Origin: Flavobacterium defluvii
GTDB taxonomy: Bacteria; Bacteroidota; Bacteroidia; Flavobacteriales; Flavobacteriaceae
Direction: 5' to 3'
Length of the DNA stretch: 64,000 bases
NCBI RefSeq assembly: GCF_900129555.1
Contig: NZ_FQWC01000003.1
Location: 248,001-312,000 of the forward strand
Below the pieces are notes generated by a model. It saw only the letters and a program-made list of their open reading frames with translations, was not told the origin of the DNA and did no database searches. Numbering within the stretch: position 1 is the first letter of the stretch; every line of letters begins with the position of its first letter. Of the stretch, positions 1 through 8,052 are shown piece after piece. The position numbers and the translations under genes were made by a program.

Positions 1-2309
1 ACCGGGGATGTATATCTTTTAATTTTCTGCTGAATCATTACGGCATCATTCAAAACAAATGGCGTCGGCATCATCCAGTCGCTTCTTGGTTTAACTTTCA
101 ATTCCGGGTTTGTCATTAAGTCAAATGAACTTTCTATTAAATCCATATCAAAAATAGACGATTTATTGATGTAGAATTCCATAACAAGTGGTTCGTTTCC
201 AACAACATAATAACATAAAATTTTGCTGTCTTCACGTTGTAAGCGATTTCCTTTTTCACCAAAAGTCGAAACACCGTTTGCCTTAAAGTTGTAAAACGTC
301 ATTTTTGGGTTGGCATAAATATCGTAACGATTTACTTTTCGGTTTGGCGTAATTTTAATTTTTAAATATCTGTTGCTGCCAATTACGCTGTCTCTTAAGA
401 AAGCAATAGTTGGTTTTGGAACATCAATTAGAGGAGCAATCGCACTGTGCGTAAAAGTTGAGTTGTATTTACTTGAAATAGGAAAACTATTTAATCCCGG
501 AGCTTTTTGGTTTTTTTCGCCCAAATATGATTTTGTCCAGTCATCTAAATTTACATCATAAGTTGCCCATAGAGCTGAATTGGTATTGGCGTTATAGATA
601 TACAATAAGCTGTTTGATTTTGCTTTGCCGTGTTCGTAGCCTGAATTGTATCCGGCATAAATGAAAAATCCAATCGATGCGGCAAAGAAAACCATAATCC
701 AGGCCCCTTTTTTAACAAAAGTATTGAATATCGGCAGTAATAATCCGAAAAGAAGTACGGTTAAAATAGCACTTACGAATAGAATTTTTAATCCTAAACC
801 AACCGGAAACATTACAATAAACGGCGCTATGATAGCTAAAGCCGGAATACTGAAAATTAAATTCATTCCTAAACTGTAATGCTGCGTAAAAACAAAAATC
901 CCAAACAAAAGAATTCCAAAATAAACCGGAACAATTAAAAATCCTGCACCGGTTAAGCTATTAGCCAAAAATGCATTTATGATAATCCAAAGCAGTAAAG
1001 GAGCCACGAAATGGTTCATTGTAATTTTAGCATCAGAAAAATGGTGGTAAAATGCGAAACAAATAGCGATACTTAAAGTTACAAATGCGCCAATGTATGC
1101 GTGGCCGTTATATGTAAATCCGTTTAAGAAATCAGAATACTGCGGATAAATTTCTAAAATTATTTTCCAGCCTAAAAAAGTAACTAAACCGGCAATAATA
1201 AGCGATCCTAAAAGCGGAACAAATCCTTTGAATATTTCCCTCAAAGTAATCATTCTTTTGGCTTTTCCGATAAACATGAAAAGTACCAGTAATCCAAAAG
1301 CAATTAAAGTCATTGGCATTACCCATGAAAAAGGATAACTTATGAAAGAAAACGGTGCGCTGAAATAAACGTAATCTTCTGTTGAATCTGTTTGGTTTAA
1401 ATCAGTATTTGCAAAGTATCTTAATAAAGGCATCAAATAAGAGCCTTGGTGTGCAAGCGTCATTTTGTTTAAATGCTGAACATCGTCTTGCTGTGTATGA
1501 TAATTGTAATGTCCGTCGATAAAAGCGAAATTAAATCCCTGAATATTTGCCTGTTCTCTAAAAACGGTTAAATCTGTATCATTAGGAAGCATTTTGTAAA
1601 TGCTGTACATCAAAGAGTTTGATACCGGATATGATGCTTTTGCTTTTGTAAATTCTTCTACAAGTGCTTTATTGCCTTTGTTGGTTTCCATGAGCATGTA
1701 ACTCGGTCCTGAACTTCCTCTGGCTTCAAAGTTTAAAACCAAACCAACATCTTTTGCCCACGGATGTTTGTTTACAAAAAGCGCTGCGCCGTTTAAACCT
1801 AATTCTTCAGCGTCAGAAAAAAGAATAATGATGTCATTTTTCTGCGGTTCTTTAGCATATAAAAAAGCTCTGATTCCTTCAAGAATGGTGGCAACTCCTG
1901 AGGCATCGTCACTTGCGCCTTTTGAAAAAGAATGCGGCGCGCTGTCGTAATGAGAAAGTAATAAAAGGGCTTTTGAATTATTTGTTCCCTTGATTCGGGC
2001 AAGAATATTTTTAGATTTTACCAAAAGTCCTTTGTCATTGAGTGTAAAACCTTCCTGAACGCTGGTTTCTAATCCAATTCTGTTAAGCTCAAGTTTAAGA
2101 TAATTAGCCACCAGTTCATGATTTGTCGAACCTACATAATGCGGTTTCTGTGCAATAATTTCAACCTGATTTAAGGCCCGTTCAGTCGAGAAATCCGCCA
2201 GAGCGTCATCATTTTTTGAAATGTACTGCGGCATCATTGCAGCATAAATGATACCTAAAATGGCTAGAATTAAGACAATTGCCAGAATCGAGGTGGGGTT
2301 TTTTCTCAT
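1..2309 (-). CDS. M28 family zinc aminopeptidase with membrane domain (3' end outside window)
   Basis: This reading frame is open from an ATG at 2309 to the window edge, so the C-terminus is missing. The N-terminus has one hydrophobic signal-anchor (about residues 7-25). An M28 peptidase domain follows: SHYDS with zinc-ligand His near residue 120, GASDDASG with the bridging Asp, DAEELGL with the catalytic Glu near 167, and a later HYNYHTQQDD with the last His. The remaining part, roughly residues 300-700, is rich in hydrophobic helices, as in the large membrane-bound M28 exopeptidases of Bacteroidota. It probably trims N-terminal residues from peptides outside the cytoplasm. Substrates cannot be told from sequence. 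It lies 11 nt downstream of the zinc-ribbon gene and may be co-transcribed with it. Confidence 0.88.
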   Translation of the reverse strand, partial: MRKNPTSILAIVLILAILGIIYAAMMPQYISKNDDALADFSTERALNQVEIIAQKPHYVGSTNHELVANYLKLELNRIGLETSVQEGFTLNDKGLLVKSKNILARIKGTNNSKALLLLSHYDSAPHSFSKGASDDASGVATILEGIRAFLYAKEPQKNDIIILFSDAEELGLNGAALFVNKHPWAKDVGLVLNFEARGSSGPSYMLMETNKGNKALVEEFTKAKASYPVSNSLMYSIYKMLPNDTDLTVFREQANIQGFNFAFIDGHYNYHTQQDDVQHLNKMTLAHQGSYLMPLLRYFANTDLNQTDSTEDYVYFSAPFSFISYPFSWVMPMTLIAFGLLVLFMFIGKAKRMITLREIFKGFVPLLGSLIIAGLVTFLGWKIILEIYPQYSDFLNGFTYNGHAYIGAFVTLSIAICFAFYHHFSDAKITMNHFVAPLLLWIIINAFLANSLTGAGFLIVPVYFGILLFGIFVFTQHYSLGMNLIFSIPALAIIAPFIVMFPVGLGLKILFVSAILTVLLFGLLLPIFNTFVKKGAWIMVFFAASIGFFIYAGYNSGYEHGKAKSNSLLYIYNANTNSALWATYDVNLDDWTKSYLGEKNQKAPGLNSFPISSKYNSTFTHSAIAPLIDVPKPTIAFLRDSVIGSNRYLKIKITPNRKVNRYDIYANPKMTFYNFKANGVSTFGEKGNRLQREDSKILCYYVVGNEPLVMEFYINKSSIFDMDLIESSFDLMTNPELKVKPRSDWMMPTPFVLNDAVMIQQKIKRYTSP

Positions 2310-2320
2310 GACGAATAAAA

Positions 2321-2668
2321 CTAAATTTCTTTTTTAACAAGCATATAATAATCATTGTCCAAAGGCCTGTATCCTTGGTCATACAGGAAATAGTAGGTGT
2401 TTCCTGTTTTGGTTTGCAAGATATTAGTAAAGAAATCAAAATCAAAACCTTTATTAATCATTTTCTCCCTAGTTGCTTTTGATTTTCCATCAACATTTAG
2501 CTCTGACAAAATACGGTAATTTTTTCGTAATTTGTTGTTTACATTTCGCATGAAATTGTTGCTGTCTTTATTTATTTTATTGTTGTAGGCATTTCGGCAA
2601 TTGTCTGAGCAGAACTTTTTATCTTCTCTACCCACAAGTTTCTCCGAGCATTCGAGACAGGTTCTCAT
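2321..2668 (-). CDS. small zinc-ribbon protein, function unknown
   Basis: A 115-residue protein starts MRTCLECSEKL and has a CxxC (C4, C7) followed by FCSDNCRNAY (second Cys pair). This is a four-cysteine zinc ribbon in the first 30 residues. The rest is basic and helical (Lys/Asn/Arg-rich) without a recognisable catalytic motif. Its start codon overlaps the stop of the GNAT/nitrilase fusion by one base (TAATG), so the two are probably translationally coupled. Similar short zinc-ribbon proteins are frequent hypothetical proteins in Flavobacteriaceae. A nucleic-acid-binding role is plausible but only inferred from the ribbon and the basic composition. Confidence 0.75.
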   Translation of the reverse strand: MRTCLECSEKLVGREDKKFCSDNCRNAYNNKINKDSNNFMRNVNNKLRKNYRILSELNVDGKSKATREKMINKGFDFDFFTNILQTKTGNTYYFLYDQGYRPLDNDYYMLVKKEI

Positions 2669-4194
2669 TATTTTGTTTTGTTAATTTGATATAAATCGGT
2701 TCTTCGGTCTTTTAAAATTCGTACACTTCCGTGTTCATGAAGATCTTTCAACAAATCTAAATCTACATCTACAATCAGTGTCATTTCGGTATTTGGAGTC
2801 GCTTCTGCTTTGATTCCGTTACTTGGAAATGCAAAATCAGAAGGTGTAAAAACCGAAGCCTGAGCATATTGAATGTCCATATTGTTTACCTTCGGAAGAT
2901 TTCCAACACAACCGGCTATGGCAACATAACATTCGTTTTCTATCGCACGTGCCTGCGAGCAGTGTTTTACTCGTGTATATGCGTTTTGTGTATCGGTTAA
3001 AAACGGAACAAAAAGAATATTCATTCCTTCATCTGCCAATAATCTTGAAAGTTCAGGGAATTCGATATCGTAGCAAATTAAAATTCCAATTTTACCGCAG
3101 TCGGTATCGTAAGTTTTAAACTCAGATCCGCCTTTCATTCCCCAATGATGGACTTCGTTTGGCGTAATATGAATTTTATAATACATCTCCGAAGTTCCGT
3201 CTCTTTTACACAAAAAGCCAACATTATATAAAACACCATTTTCAAGATGCGGCATACTTCCTGTTATAATATTGATATTATACGAAATAGCAAATTCCTG
3301 AAAACGCTTTCTTATGGGCTCTGAATGTCTGGCTAATTCACGAATTGCTTCGGCTTCAGACAAATGATTAAAATCGGCCATTAAAGGGGCTGTAAAAAGT
3401 TCCGGAAAAAGTGCAAAATCGCTTCCGTAACCAGAAACCACATCAATAAAAAACTCTGCCTGCTCAAAAAGCGCTTCAACATTATTGAGCTGACGCATCT
3501 GCCATTGAATTAATCCCAATCGAATAGTACTTTTGCCAGAATTGATTAATTGAGGACTTTCATCATAATAAACATTGTTCCATTCCAGCAAAACCGCAAA
3601 TTCTTTTGATTCTTCATCTCCTTCCAAATAATTTTTGATAATACGAAGTACGTGGAAATCATTACTTAACTGAAAAGAAAGAACCGGATCATGAAGTTCT
3701 TTATCTTTTACTTTTTCAATATAAGTTCTTGGAGAAAACTTTTTAGAATATTGATTGTAATTTGGAATTCGGCCGGCAAAAACAATTGCTTTTAAGTTTA
3801 ATTGTTCGCAAAGTTCTTTTCGGGCATCATAAAGACGTCGTCCTAAACGAAGACCGCGGTAGTTCGGATGAATAAAAACGTCTATTCCATATAAAATTTC
3901 ACCTTCCGGATTATGAGTAGAAAAAGTATAATCGCCTACAATTTGTCTGTAATTATGTCTTTTATCGACTAATTTTTCATCGACAATTAGCGATAATGCC
4001 GATCCTACAACGACTCCGTCAACAAGGATTACCAATTGTCCTTCGGGAAATATTGAGAGTAATTTTTTTATATCATTTGATCTCCAATAGGAGTTTGCCA
4101 TTTCTGGATACGATTCAACCATCGAATTTTTCAATTGTTTGTAATCTTCAAACGCAAGGTTTCGTAACTCAACTTTTTTAATTTCTGTCTGCAT
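2668..4194 (-). CDS. bifunctional GNAT N-acetyltransferase / carbon-nitrogen hydrolase
   Basis: The start is placed at 4194 (MQTEIKKVEL), because the longer version adds 14 residues that read through the likely promoter and leader. The protein then has 508 residues. Residues 1 to about 200 form a GNAT domain, with the acetyl-CoA loop around NYRGLRLGRRLYDARK. Residues 215-500 form a nitrilase-superfamily domain with a complete triad: E265 in FPELF, K340 in YYKIH and C374 in LICYDIEFPE. It should acetylate an amine and hydrolyse a C-N bond (amide or nitrile), perhaps of the same metabolite; the substrate is unknown. This fused architecture is a known family in Bacteroidota. It overlaps the zinc-ribbon gene by one base. 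Confidence 0.9.
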   Translation of the reverse strand: MQTEIKKVELRNLAFEDYKQLKNSMVESYPEMANSYWRSNDIKKLLSIFPEGQLVILVDGVVVGSALSLIVDEKLVDKRHNYRQIVGDYTFSTHNPEGEILYGIDVFIHPNYRGLRLGRRLYDARKELCEQLNLKAIVFAGRIPNYNQYSKKFSPRTYIEKVKDKELHDPVLSFQLSNDFHVLRIIKNYLEGDEESKEFAVLLEWNNVYYDESPQLINSGKSTIRLGLIQWQMRQLNNVEALFEQAEFFIDVVSGYGSDFALFPELFTAPLMADFNHLSEAEAIRELARHSEPIRKRFQEFAISYNINIITGSMPHLENGVLYNVGFLCKRDGTSEMYYKIHITPNEVHHWGMKGGSEFKTYDTDCGKIGILICYDIEFPELSRLLADEGMNILFVPFLTDTQNAYTRVKHCSQARAIENECYVAIAGCVGNLPKVNNMDIQYAQASVFTPSDFAFPSNGIKAEATPNTEMTLIVDVDLDLLKDLHEHGSVRILKDRRTDLYQINKTK

Positions 4195-4369
4195 ATATGT
4201 ACGATTTATCTCAAATATAGCAAAAATAAATTCCACTTACAAACGCTTACAAATATTTACAACCGAAAGTAAATAGTTTGCAACCGAATAATTTAGAGTG
4301 CTGAGCGCAATTTTGCATCGTTGAATTTGATCAACGAATTTTTATATGAACTTTTAAATAGTATACGCC

Positions 4370-4702
4370 ATGAATGCAATGAAAAACAAAGTACAACTAA
4401 TTGGTAACGTAGGACAAAATCCTGAAATTAAAACGTTAGAAAACGGAAGAAAACTAGCTAACCTGAGTATTGCAACAAAAGAGATTTACAGAAATGACAA
4501 AGGCGAAAAAGTTGAACAAACCGAATGGCACCGAATTACTGCCTGGGGGAAAACAGCAGAAATAATCGAAAAATTTGTAACAAAGGGAAAAGAGGTTGCA
4601 GTAGAAGGAAAGTTAACACACAGAAGCTACGATGATAGAAATGGAGAAAAGAGATATATTACCGAAGTTGTTGTAAACGAGATTTTATTGCTTAGTAAAT
4701 AA
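4370..4702 (+). CDS. ssb: single-stranded DNA-binding protein, short form
   Basis: A 110-residue protein made of one OB fold. It shows the classical SSB pattern KNKVQLIGNVGQNPE, LANLSIATKE, TEWHRITAWGKTAE and VEGKLTHRSYDD. It ends at the OB fold (NEILLLSK) and lacks the flexible linker and acidic tip that recruit partner proteins in canonical SSB. It is therefore probably a second, specialised SSB and not the replication SSB, which would lie elsewhere. The start at 4370 (MNAMKNK) was kept; a second ATG lies 9 nt downstream. It stands alone, divergent from the GNAT/nitrilase gene, and is followed directly by a strong hairpin. Confidence 0.92.
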   Translation: MNAMKNKVQLIGNVGQNPEIKTLENGRKLANLSIATKEIYRNDKGEKVEQTEWHRITAWGKTAEIIEKFVTKGKEVAVEGKLTHRSYDDRNGEKRYITEVVVNEILLLSK

Positions 4703-4717
4703 TCGTTGATTAATCCA

Positions 4718-4756
4718 GTTAAACCGGACAGGTTTTCAAAACCTGTCCGGTTTAAC
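4718..4756. terminator. bidirectional hairpin terminator between ssb and the DUF2461 gene
   Basis: A perfect 19-bp inverted repeat around a single C, with arms beginning GTTAAACCGGACAGG. It is followed by TTTT on the plus strand and preceded by T-poor sequence. It sits between convergent genes. A hairpin of the same design (AAACCTG-type arms around T and A tracts) follows serS at 26779-26811, so it also belongs to an intergenic repeat family. Confidence 0.8.
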
Positions 4757-4769
4757 TTTTGGTTGAAAT

Positions 4770-5462
4770 TTATAAAACAGAAGCTCCGTTTATATCTGTC
4801 GAAAGCACTTCGCTCATATAATCAAAAAACGGACGCATGTTTTTGAATGTTTCTAAAGCCTGCTCAAAAAAATGCGGGCTTAATACTTCATCATCTGTAA
4901 AACGTTTTATAATTAAAAACTGTTTGTAACGTAGTAAATCAATGGCTTCGTGGTCTGGATTAAAACCTTTCGGAGTTGTTTTCAGTTGTTCGCCCTGTAG
5001 TGTTCCAAAAGTTTTTTTGAAGTTTTTGGAGTTCAATATTTCTCTAAACGATTCGTGATCATGTGCAAATTCGCTTCTTATACGTTTTAAATCGGCTGCA
5101 TTTGGTCCCCAAAAACCACCAATCAAAGAAGTGTTTCCTTTTTCGATATGAAAATAATAACCTCCGCGTCGTGCACTTGTTGCTCGTTTATAACTTCCGC
5201 CCCAATAGGTTTTAAATGGCGTTTTATCTTTTGAAAAGCGAATATCACGATAAATTCTGTAAACGCTTTTTTTACCGGATTGCGTTTCAAAAACATCAGT
5301 TTTTGAAAGTTCATGAAGAAGTGCGCCGGCAAAATTTTCAATATAATTGAGTTCTTTTAAATACTCTGTTTTGCGTTCTTCAAACCAGAGTTTGTTATTG
5401 TTTTCTTTTAGCTGTACTAAAAAATCCAGACTCGATTTGGGAATAAGAATTTGGTTTTCCAT
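4770..5462 (-). CDS. DUF2461 family protein
   Basis: A 230-residue cytoplasmic protein with features of the DUF2461 (TIGR02453) family. An N-terminal SLDFLVQLKENNNKLWFEER is followed by VYRIYRDIRFSKDKTPFKT, a Gly/Arg/Tyr segment (RRGGYYFHIE) and GGFWGPNA. The length fits the family norm of about 220-230 residues. No function has been established for the family. No signal peptide or membrane segment is visible. It is convergent with ssb and separated by the hairpin at 4718-4756. Upstream, a second terminator isolates it from the next minus-strand gene, so it is probably monocistronic. Confidence 0.88.
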   Translation of the reverse strand: MENQILIPKSSLDFLVQLKENNNKLWFEERKTEYLKELNYIENFAGALLHELSKTDVFETQSGKKSVYRIYRDIRFSKDKTPFKTYWGGSYKRATSARRGGYYFHIEKGNTSLIGGFWGPNAADLKRIRSEFAHDHESFREILNSKNFKKTFGTLQGEQLKTTPKGFNPDHEAIDLLRYKQFLIIKRFTDDEVLSPHFFEQALETFKNMRPFFDYMSEVLSTDINGASVL

Positions 5463-5511
5463 AATTAAATTAAACCGTTTTTAAATCAGAAGACGAATGT
5501 AGTTAAAATTA

Positions 5512-5540
5512 AAAACCCACCAGATGTCTTGGTGGGTTTT
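5512..5540. terminator. rho-independent terminator
   Basis: An 11-bp perfect stem (AAAACCCACCA / TGGTGGGTTTT) with a 7-nt loop. It lies just downstream of the small Lys/Cys-rich gene on the minus strand, where the A-tract of the left arm becomes the U-tract. Confidence 0.8.
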
Positions 5541-5550
5541 CTATATATGT

Positions 5551-5736
5551 TTAAGCAGTTTTTTTGAATAAATCAAACATAGGACAACGTGAACAACGTT
5601 TCTTTTCACTTTTCTTATATTTCTCACAACAAGAAGATTTACAGTTTTCAATCTTCTTAATTTTGTCAAGGATATCTTTATTCTTTTTTTTCTTTTTATC
5701 CTTTTTCTTGTCCTTGTCTTTTTCTTTCTTGCTCAA
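5551..5736 (-). CDS. small lysine- and cysteine-rich protein, unknown
   Basis: A 61-residue protein. The first 24 residues are almost only Lys, Asp and Glu (MSKKEKDKDKKKDKKKKKN). The C-terminal half carries six cysteines: NCKSSCCEKY, then RCSRCPMFDLF. The paired cysteines could bind a metal. It has its own terminator immediately downstream and a spacer upstream, which supports a real transcription unit. I do not recognise a function. Coding on the opposite strand would give a Phe/Ser/Leu-rich peptide and was rejected. The neighbouring ferritin suggests, very weakly, a link with metal handling. Confidence 0.6.
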   Translation of the reverse strand: MSKKEKDKDKKKDKKKKKNKDILDKIKKIENCKSSCCEKYKKSEKKRCSRCPMFDLFKKTA

Positions 5737-5818
5737 TTTTCCTCTGAATTATTAAAAACAGAGACAAATATAAATCAAAAAAGTTATTTTTATATATTCT
5801 AAATAAACTTTAACTTTT

Positions 5819-6337
5819 TTATTTTGGATTGATTGCGATCGAACTTGTAACGGTTAATTGCTGAATATCACGATCAAACAAGTAAAGTCCGCCTTTGTCA
5901 TCGCCAATTAAGTTGATTTTATCCAAAATAGATTTAGCTGTTGCTTCTTCCTCGATTTGTTCAGAAACATACCATTGTAAGAAATTATGTGTTGCATAAT
6001 CTTTTTCTTCAAAAGTAATGTGTACCAATTCATTGATAGATTTAGAAACAAAAAGTTCATGATTATAAAGCTCTTCAAACATTTCTTTAAATGTAGAATA
6101 AGTTGTTTTTGGCGCTTTTAAATCTGTAACCTGAGCGTGTCCTCCGCGTTCGTTTACATACTTAACCAATTTAAGCATGTGTGCACGCTCTTCATCTGAC
6201 TGTGTGTACATAAATTGAGCAATTCCTTCTAATCCGTGTACTTCAGCCCAACAAGCCATAGAAAGATAAGTTTGCGAAGATTCTGCTTCTATGCGGATTT
6301 GCTTGTTTAAAGCCGATTCAATATTTTTTGATAGCAT
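5819..6337 (-). CDS. ftnA: ferritin (non-haem iron storage)
   Basis: A 172-residue four-helix ferritin. All ferroxidase-centre residues are in the positions of E. coli FtnA: E17, Y24, E50, H53, E94, Q127 and E130. The protein oxidises Fe(II) and stores Fe(III) in a 24-mer cage in the cytoplasm. The N-terminus MLSKNIESALNKQ fits the family start, and the C-terminal 20 residues are divergent, as is usual. A consensus Bacteroidota promoter lies 26 nt upstream of the start (6363-6391). The gene appears monocistronic. No Fur-type operator could be recognised by eye. Confidence 0.95.
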   Translation of the reverse strand: MLSKNIESALNKQIRIEAESSQTYLSMACWAEVHGLEGIAQFMYTQSDEERAHMLKLVKYVNERGGHAQVTDLKAPKTTYSTFKEMFEELYNHELFVSKSINELVHITFEEKDYATHNFLQWYVSEQIEEEATAKSILDKINLIGDDKGGLYLFDRDIQQLTVTSSIAINPK

Positions 6338-6362
6338 AATGATGTCTTTTTTGTAAAATTAA

Positions 6363-6391
6363 CAAAAATAATTCAAACGATTTTTTGCAAA
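6363..6391 (-). promoter_or_regulatory. Bacteroidota-type promoter of ferritin
   Basis: On the minus strand, TTTG (6391-6388), a 17-bp spacer, then TATTTTTG (6370-6363) match the -33 TTTG and -7 TAnnTTTG elements of the primary sigma factor in Bacteroidota. The -7 element lies about 26 nt upstream of the ferritin ATG. Confidence 0.7.
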
Positions 6392-6431
6392 CCGCGAAAA
6401 CATTATACATTTGGATTAATTCTCAATAAAA

Positions 6432-7889
6432 TTAACGGGATTTTATAGGTTTAAAAGAAGCAGGTTTTGAGAATACAGACTTATTCATAATTGGGTTTCC
6501 ATCGTCTAATCTAATAAAACCATCTGAGAATTTTCGTATTATAAATTGTTTTAAAACTGTGTCATAATAACATAAGATGTAATAGTCTTTCAGCTTTAAA
6601 ATATTCTGCAGTGAGACATTTTTGTTTGTACTCAAATAATAAAAAACATTATCAATTGCCAAAGATTCTGATTTTGAAGTTGTTGTGAAATCATTATTTT
6701 CATTCATTACAGCATCAAAGAAAACCATTTTGTTTTGCGAATAATAGGAATTCCCAACATCATAAAAATCGTTTTGCCCATACTCAAAATTAGAAACAAT
6801 GTATTCTACGTAACCTCCAAATGTCAGATAGCTGTTTTTTCTGTTTTCTAAGACAGAAACCCCAACGCTTAAATCGGATAATTGTTTCAGGAATTTAGCC
6901 GTAGTTTTTAATTCCTGTGGTTTGTTATTATTTGTTTGAAGGAATAAAGGAGAATTTTTAAAACGTATCGTATCATTTTTTGATACCACAATATTCTTAA
7001 TCGTTTTCCCGGTCTCGAAATCTTTTATGTTAAACAAAAACTCATCGCTGTTTGCCTTGACTTGATAGAGTTTGTTTTGATTATAAAATGAATTTGAGGT
7101 TTTAGCGGTTTTGATAGAAACGGGCTGATCAAAATTTTTCTCAGTTACTTCGAGTGTTTTGATATTAAGATCAAAAACCTGTGTTTTTTTAAAACTATAA
7201 TCAAATGTCAAAATAATATGGTCGTCAATAACATACATTTTGTTTATGTTTGAAGCTTTATCCAGCGAATTAAAATCATTTAATTCCATTTTTTGAATGG
7301 GATAATATCGAATGAGCGAGTTAAAAGTTAAATTTTGACCCTTTTCGGTCTGAAATTTAAAATCTGAAAAGTCGAACATTTTTATTTCGCAGTTTCCGTT
7401 TTTAAATTCATAAAGAAGTAAATGCTGCTGGCTTTTTTCTTTTGAGAGAATATAAAAATTATTGTCTTTTTGAAAACTTGTTATTATGTATTCATTGTTT
7501 TCAGGAAAATCGAAATTTAAGGTTCTGGAAGCTTTTGTTTCCAAAAAATATTTGATGATTCGAATATTTCTTGAATTTTGGGAACTCCAGTACAATATTG
7601 GATTCCCGTCTTCGCTAATGCTCTGACCAATTAGAGATCTGTTTTTTTCATTTCGTATAGAGTCGCTAAACTGAGTGGTTAAAAACATCGATTTATTATA
7701 TTTTAAAATATTGATGTTTTTAGAATCTGCTGCAAAAACATAAATATCGTGTGTTTTTGCATCTTCCGTATTTAAAATCTGACCTTCTTCTAACGGATTT
7801 TCTAAGTTTAACGGAAAAGAATTTAATATTGTCTGACTTAACAATACTGATTTAGAGAGTAAAAGCAAAAAGAGCAAAAGTTTTTTCAT
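6432..7889 (-). CDS. secreted protein of unknown function, paralogue of 12035-13498
   Basis: A 485-residue protein with a clear signal peptide (MKKLLLFLLLLSKSVLLSQ, cleavage after SQ) and no lipobox or T9SS tail. It shares length and architecture with the 487-residue protein at 12035-13498. Examples are the early NILKYNKSMFLTTQFSDSIR and the closing YYDTVLKQFIIRKF, versus YYDNKTKEYIIRKF. The mature part alternates short hydrophobic strands with polar turns, suggesting a beta-rich, possibly propeller-like fold in the periplasm or on the surface. I recognise no family. A terminator-like hairpin at 8001-8031 separates it from the OmpA gene. Confidence 0.8.
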   Translation of the reverse strand: MKKLLLFLLLLSKSVLLSQTILNSFPLNLENPLEEGQILNTEDAKTHDIYVFAADSKNINILKYNKSMFLTTQFSDSIRNEKNRSLIGQSISEDGNPILYWSSQNSRNIRIIKYFLETKASRTLNFDFPENNEYIITSFQKDNNFYILSKEKSQQHLLLYEFKNGNCEIKMFDFSDFKFQTEKGQNLTFNSLIRYYPIQKMELNDFNSLDKASNINKMYVIDDHIILTFDYSFKKTQVFDLNIKTLEVTEKNFDQPVSIKTAKTSNSFYNQNKLYQVKANSDEFLFNIKDFETGKTIKNIVVSKNDTIRFKNSPLFLQTNNNKPQELKTTAKFLKQLSDLSVGVSVLENRKNSYLTFGGYVEYIVSNFEYGQNDFYDVGNSYYSQNKMVFFDAVMNENNDFTTTSKSESLAIDNVFYYLSTNKNVSLQNILKLKDYYILCYYDTVLKQFIIRKFSDGFIRLDDGNPIMNKSVFSKPASFKPIKSR

Positions 7890-8000
7890 ACGTTTTCACG
7901 GGCAAATATTATTCCAAATTTAATGAATAAATCGTACGAGTTTTAACCTAAGAATAGTCTGGATTGCAAAAAACAATTTTTTTAGAATATTGAATATAAA

Positions 8001-8031
8001 AAAGCCCGAAAGTATTACACTTTCGGGCTTT
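8001..8031. terminator. rho-independent terminator of the OmpA-family gene
   Basis: A 13-bp perfect stem AAAGCCCGAAAGT / ACTTTCGGGCTTT with a 5-nt loop, lying 21 nt beyond the OmpA stop codon on the minus strand. The A-run upstream of the left arm gives the U-tract on that strand. Confidence 0.85.
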
Positions 8032-8052
8032 CAATTTTATTACTTAAAAAGA

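Noticed and set aside
5564..5755. Plus-strand frame opposite the small Lys/Cys-rich gene
   Set aside because: The product is mostly Phe, Leu and Ser, the mirror of lysine codons; the minus-strand gene has a proper terminator.
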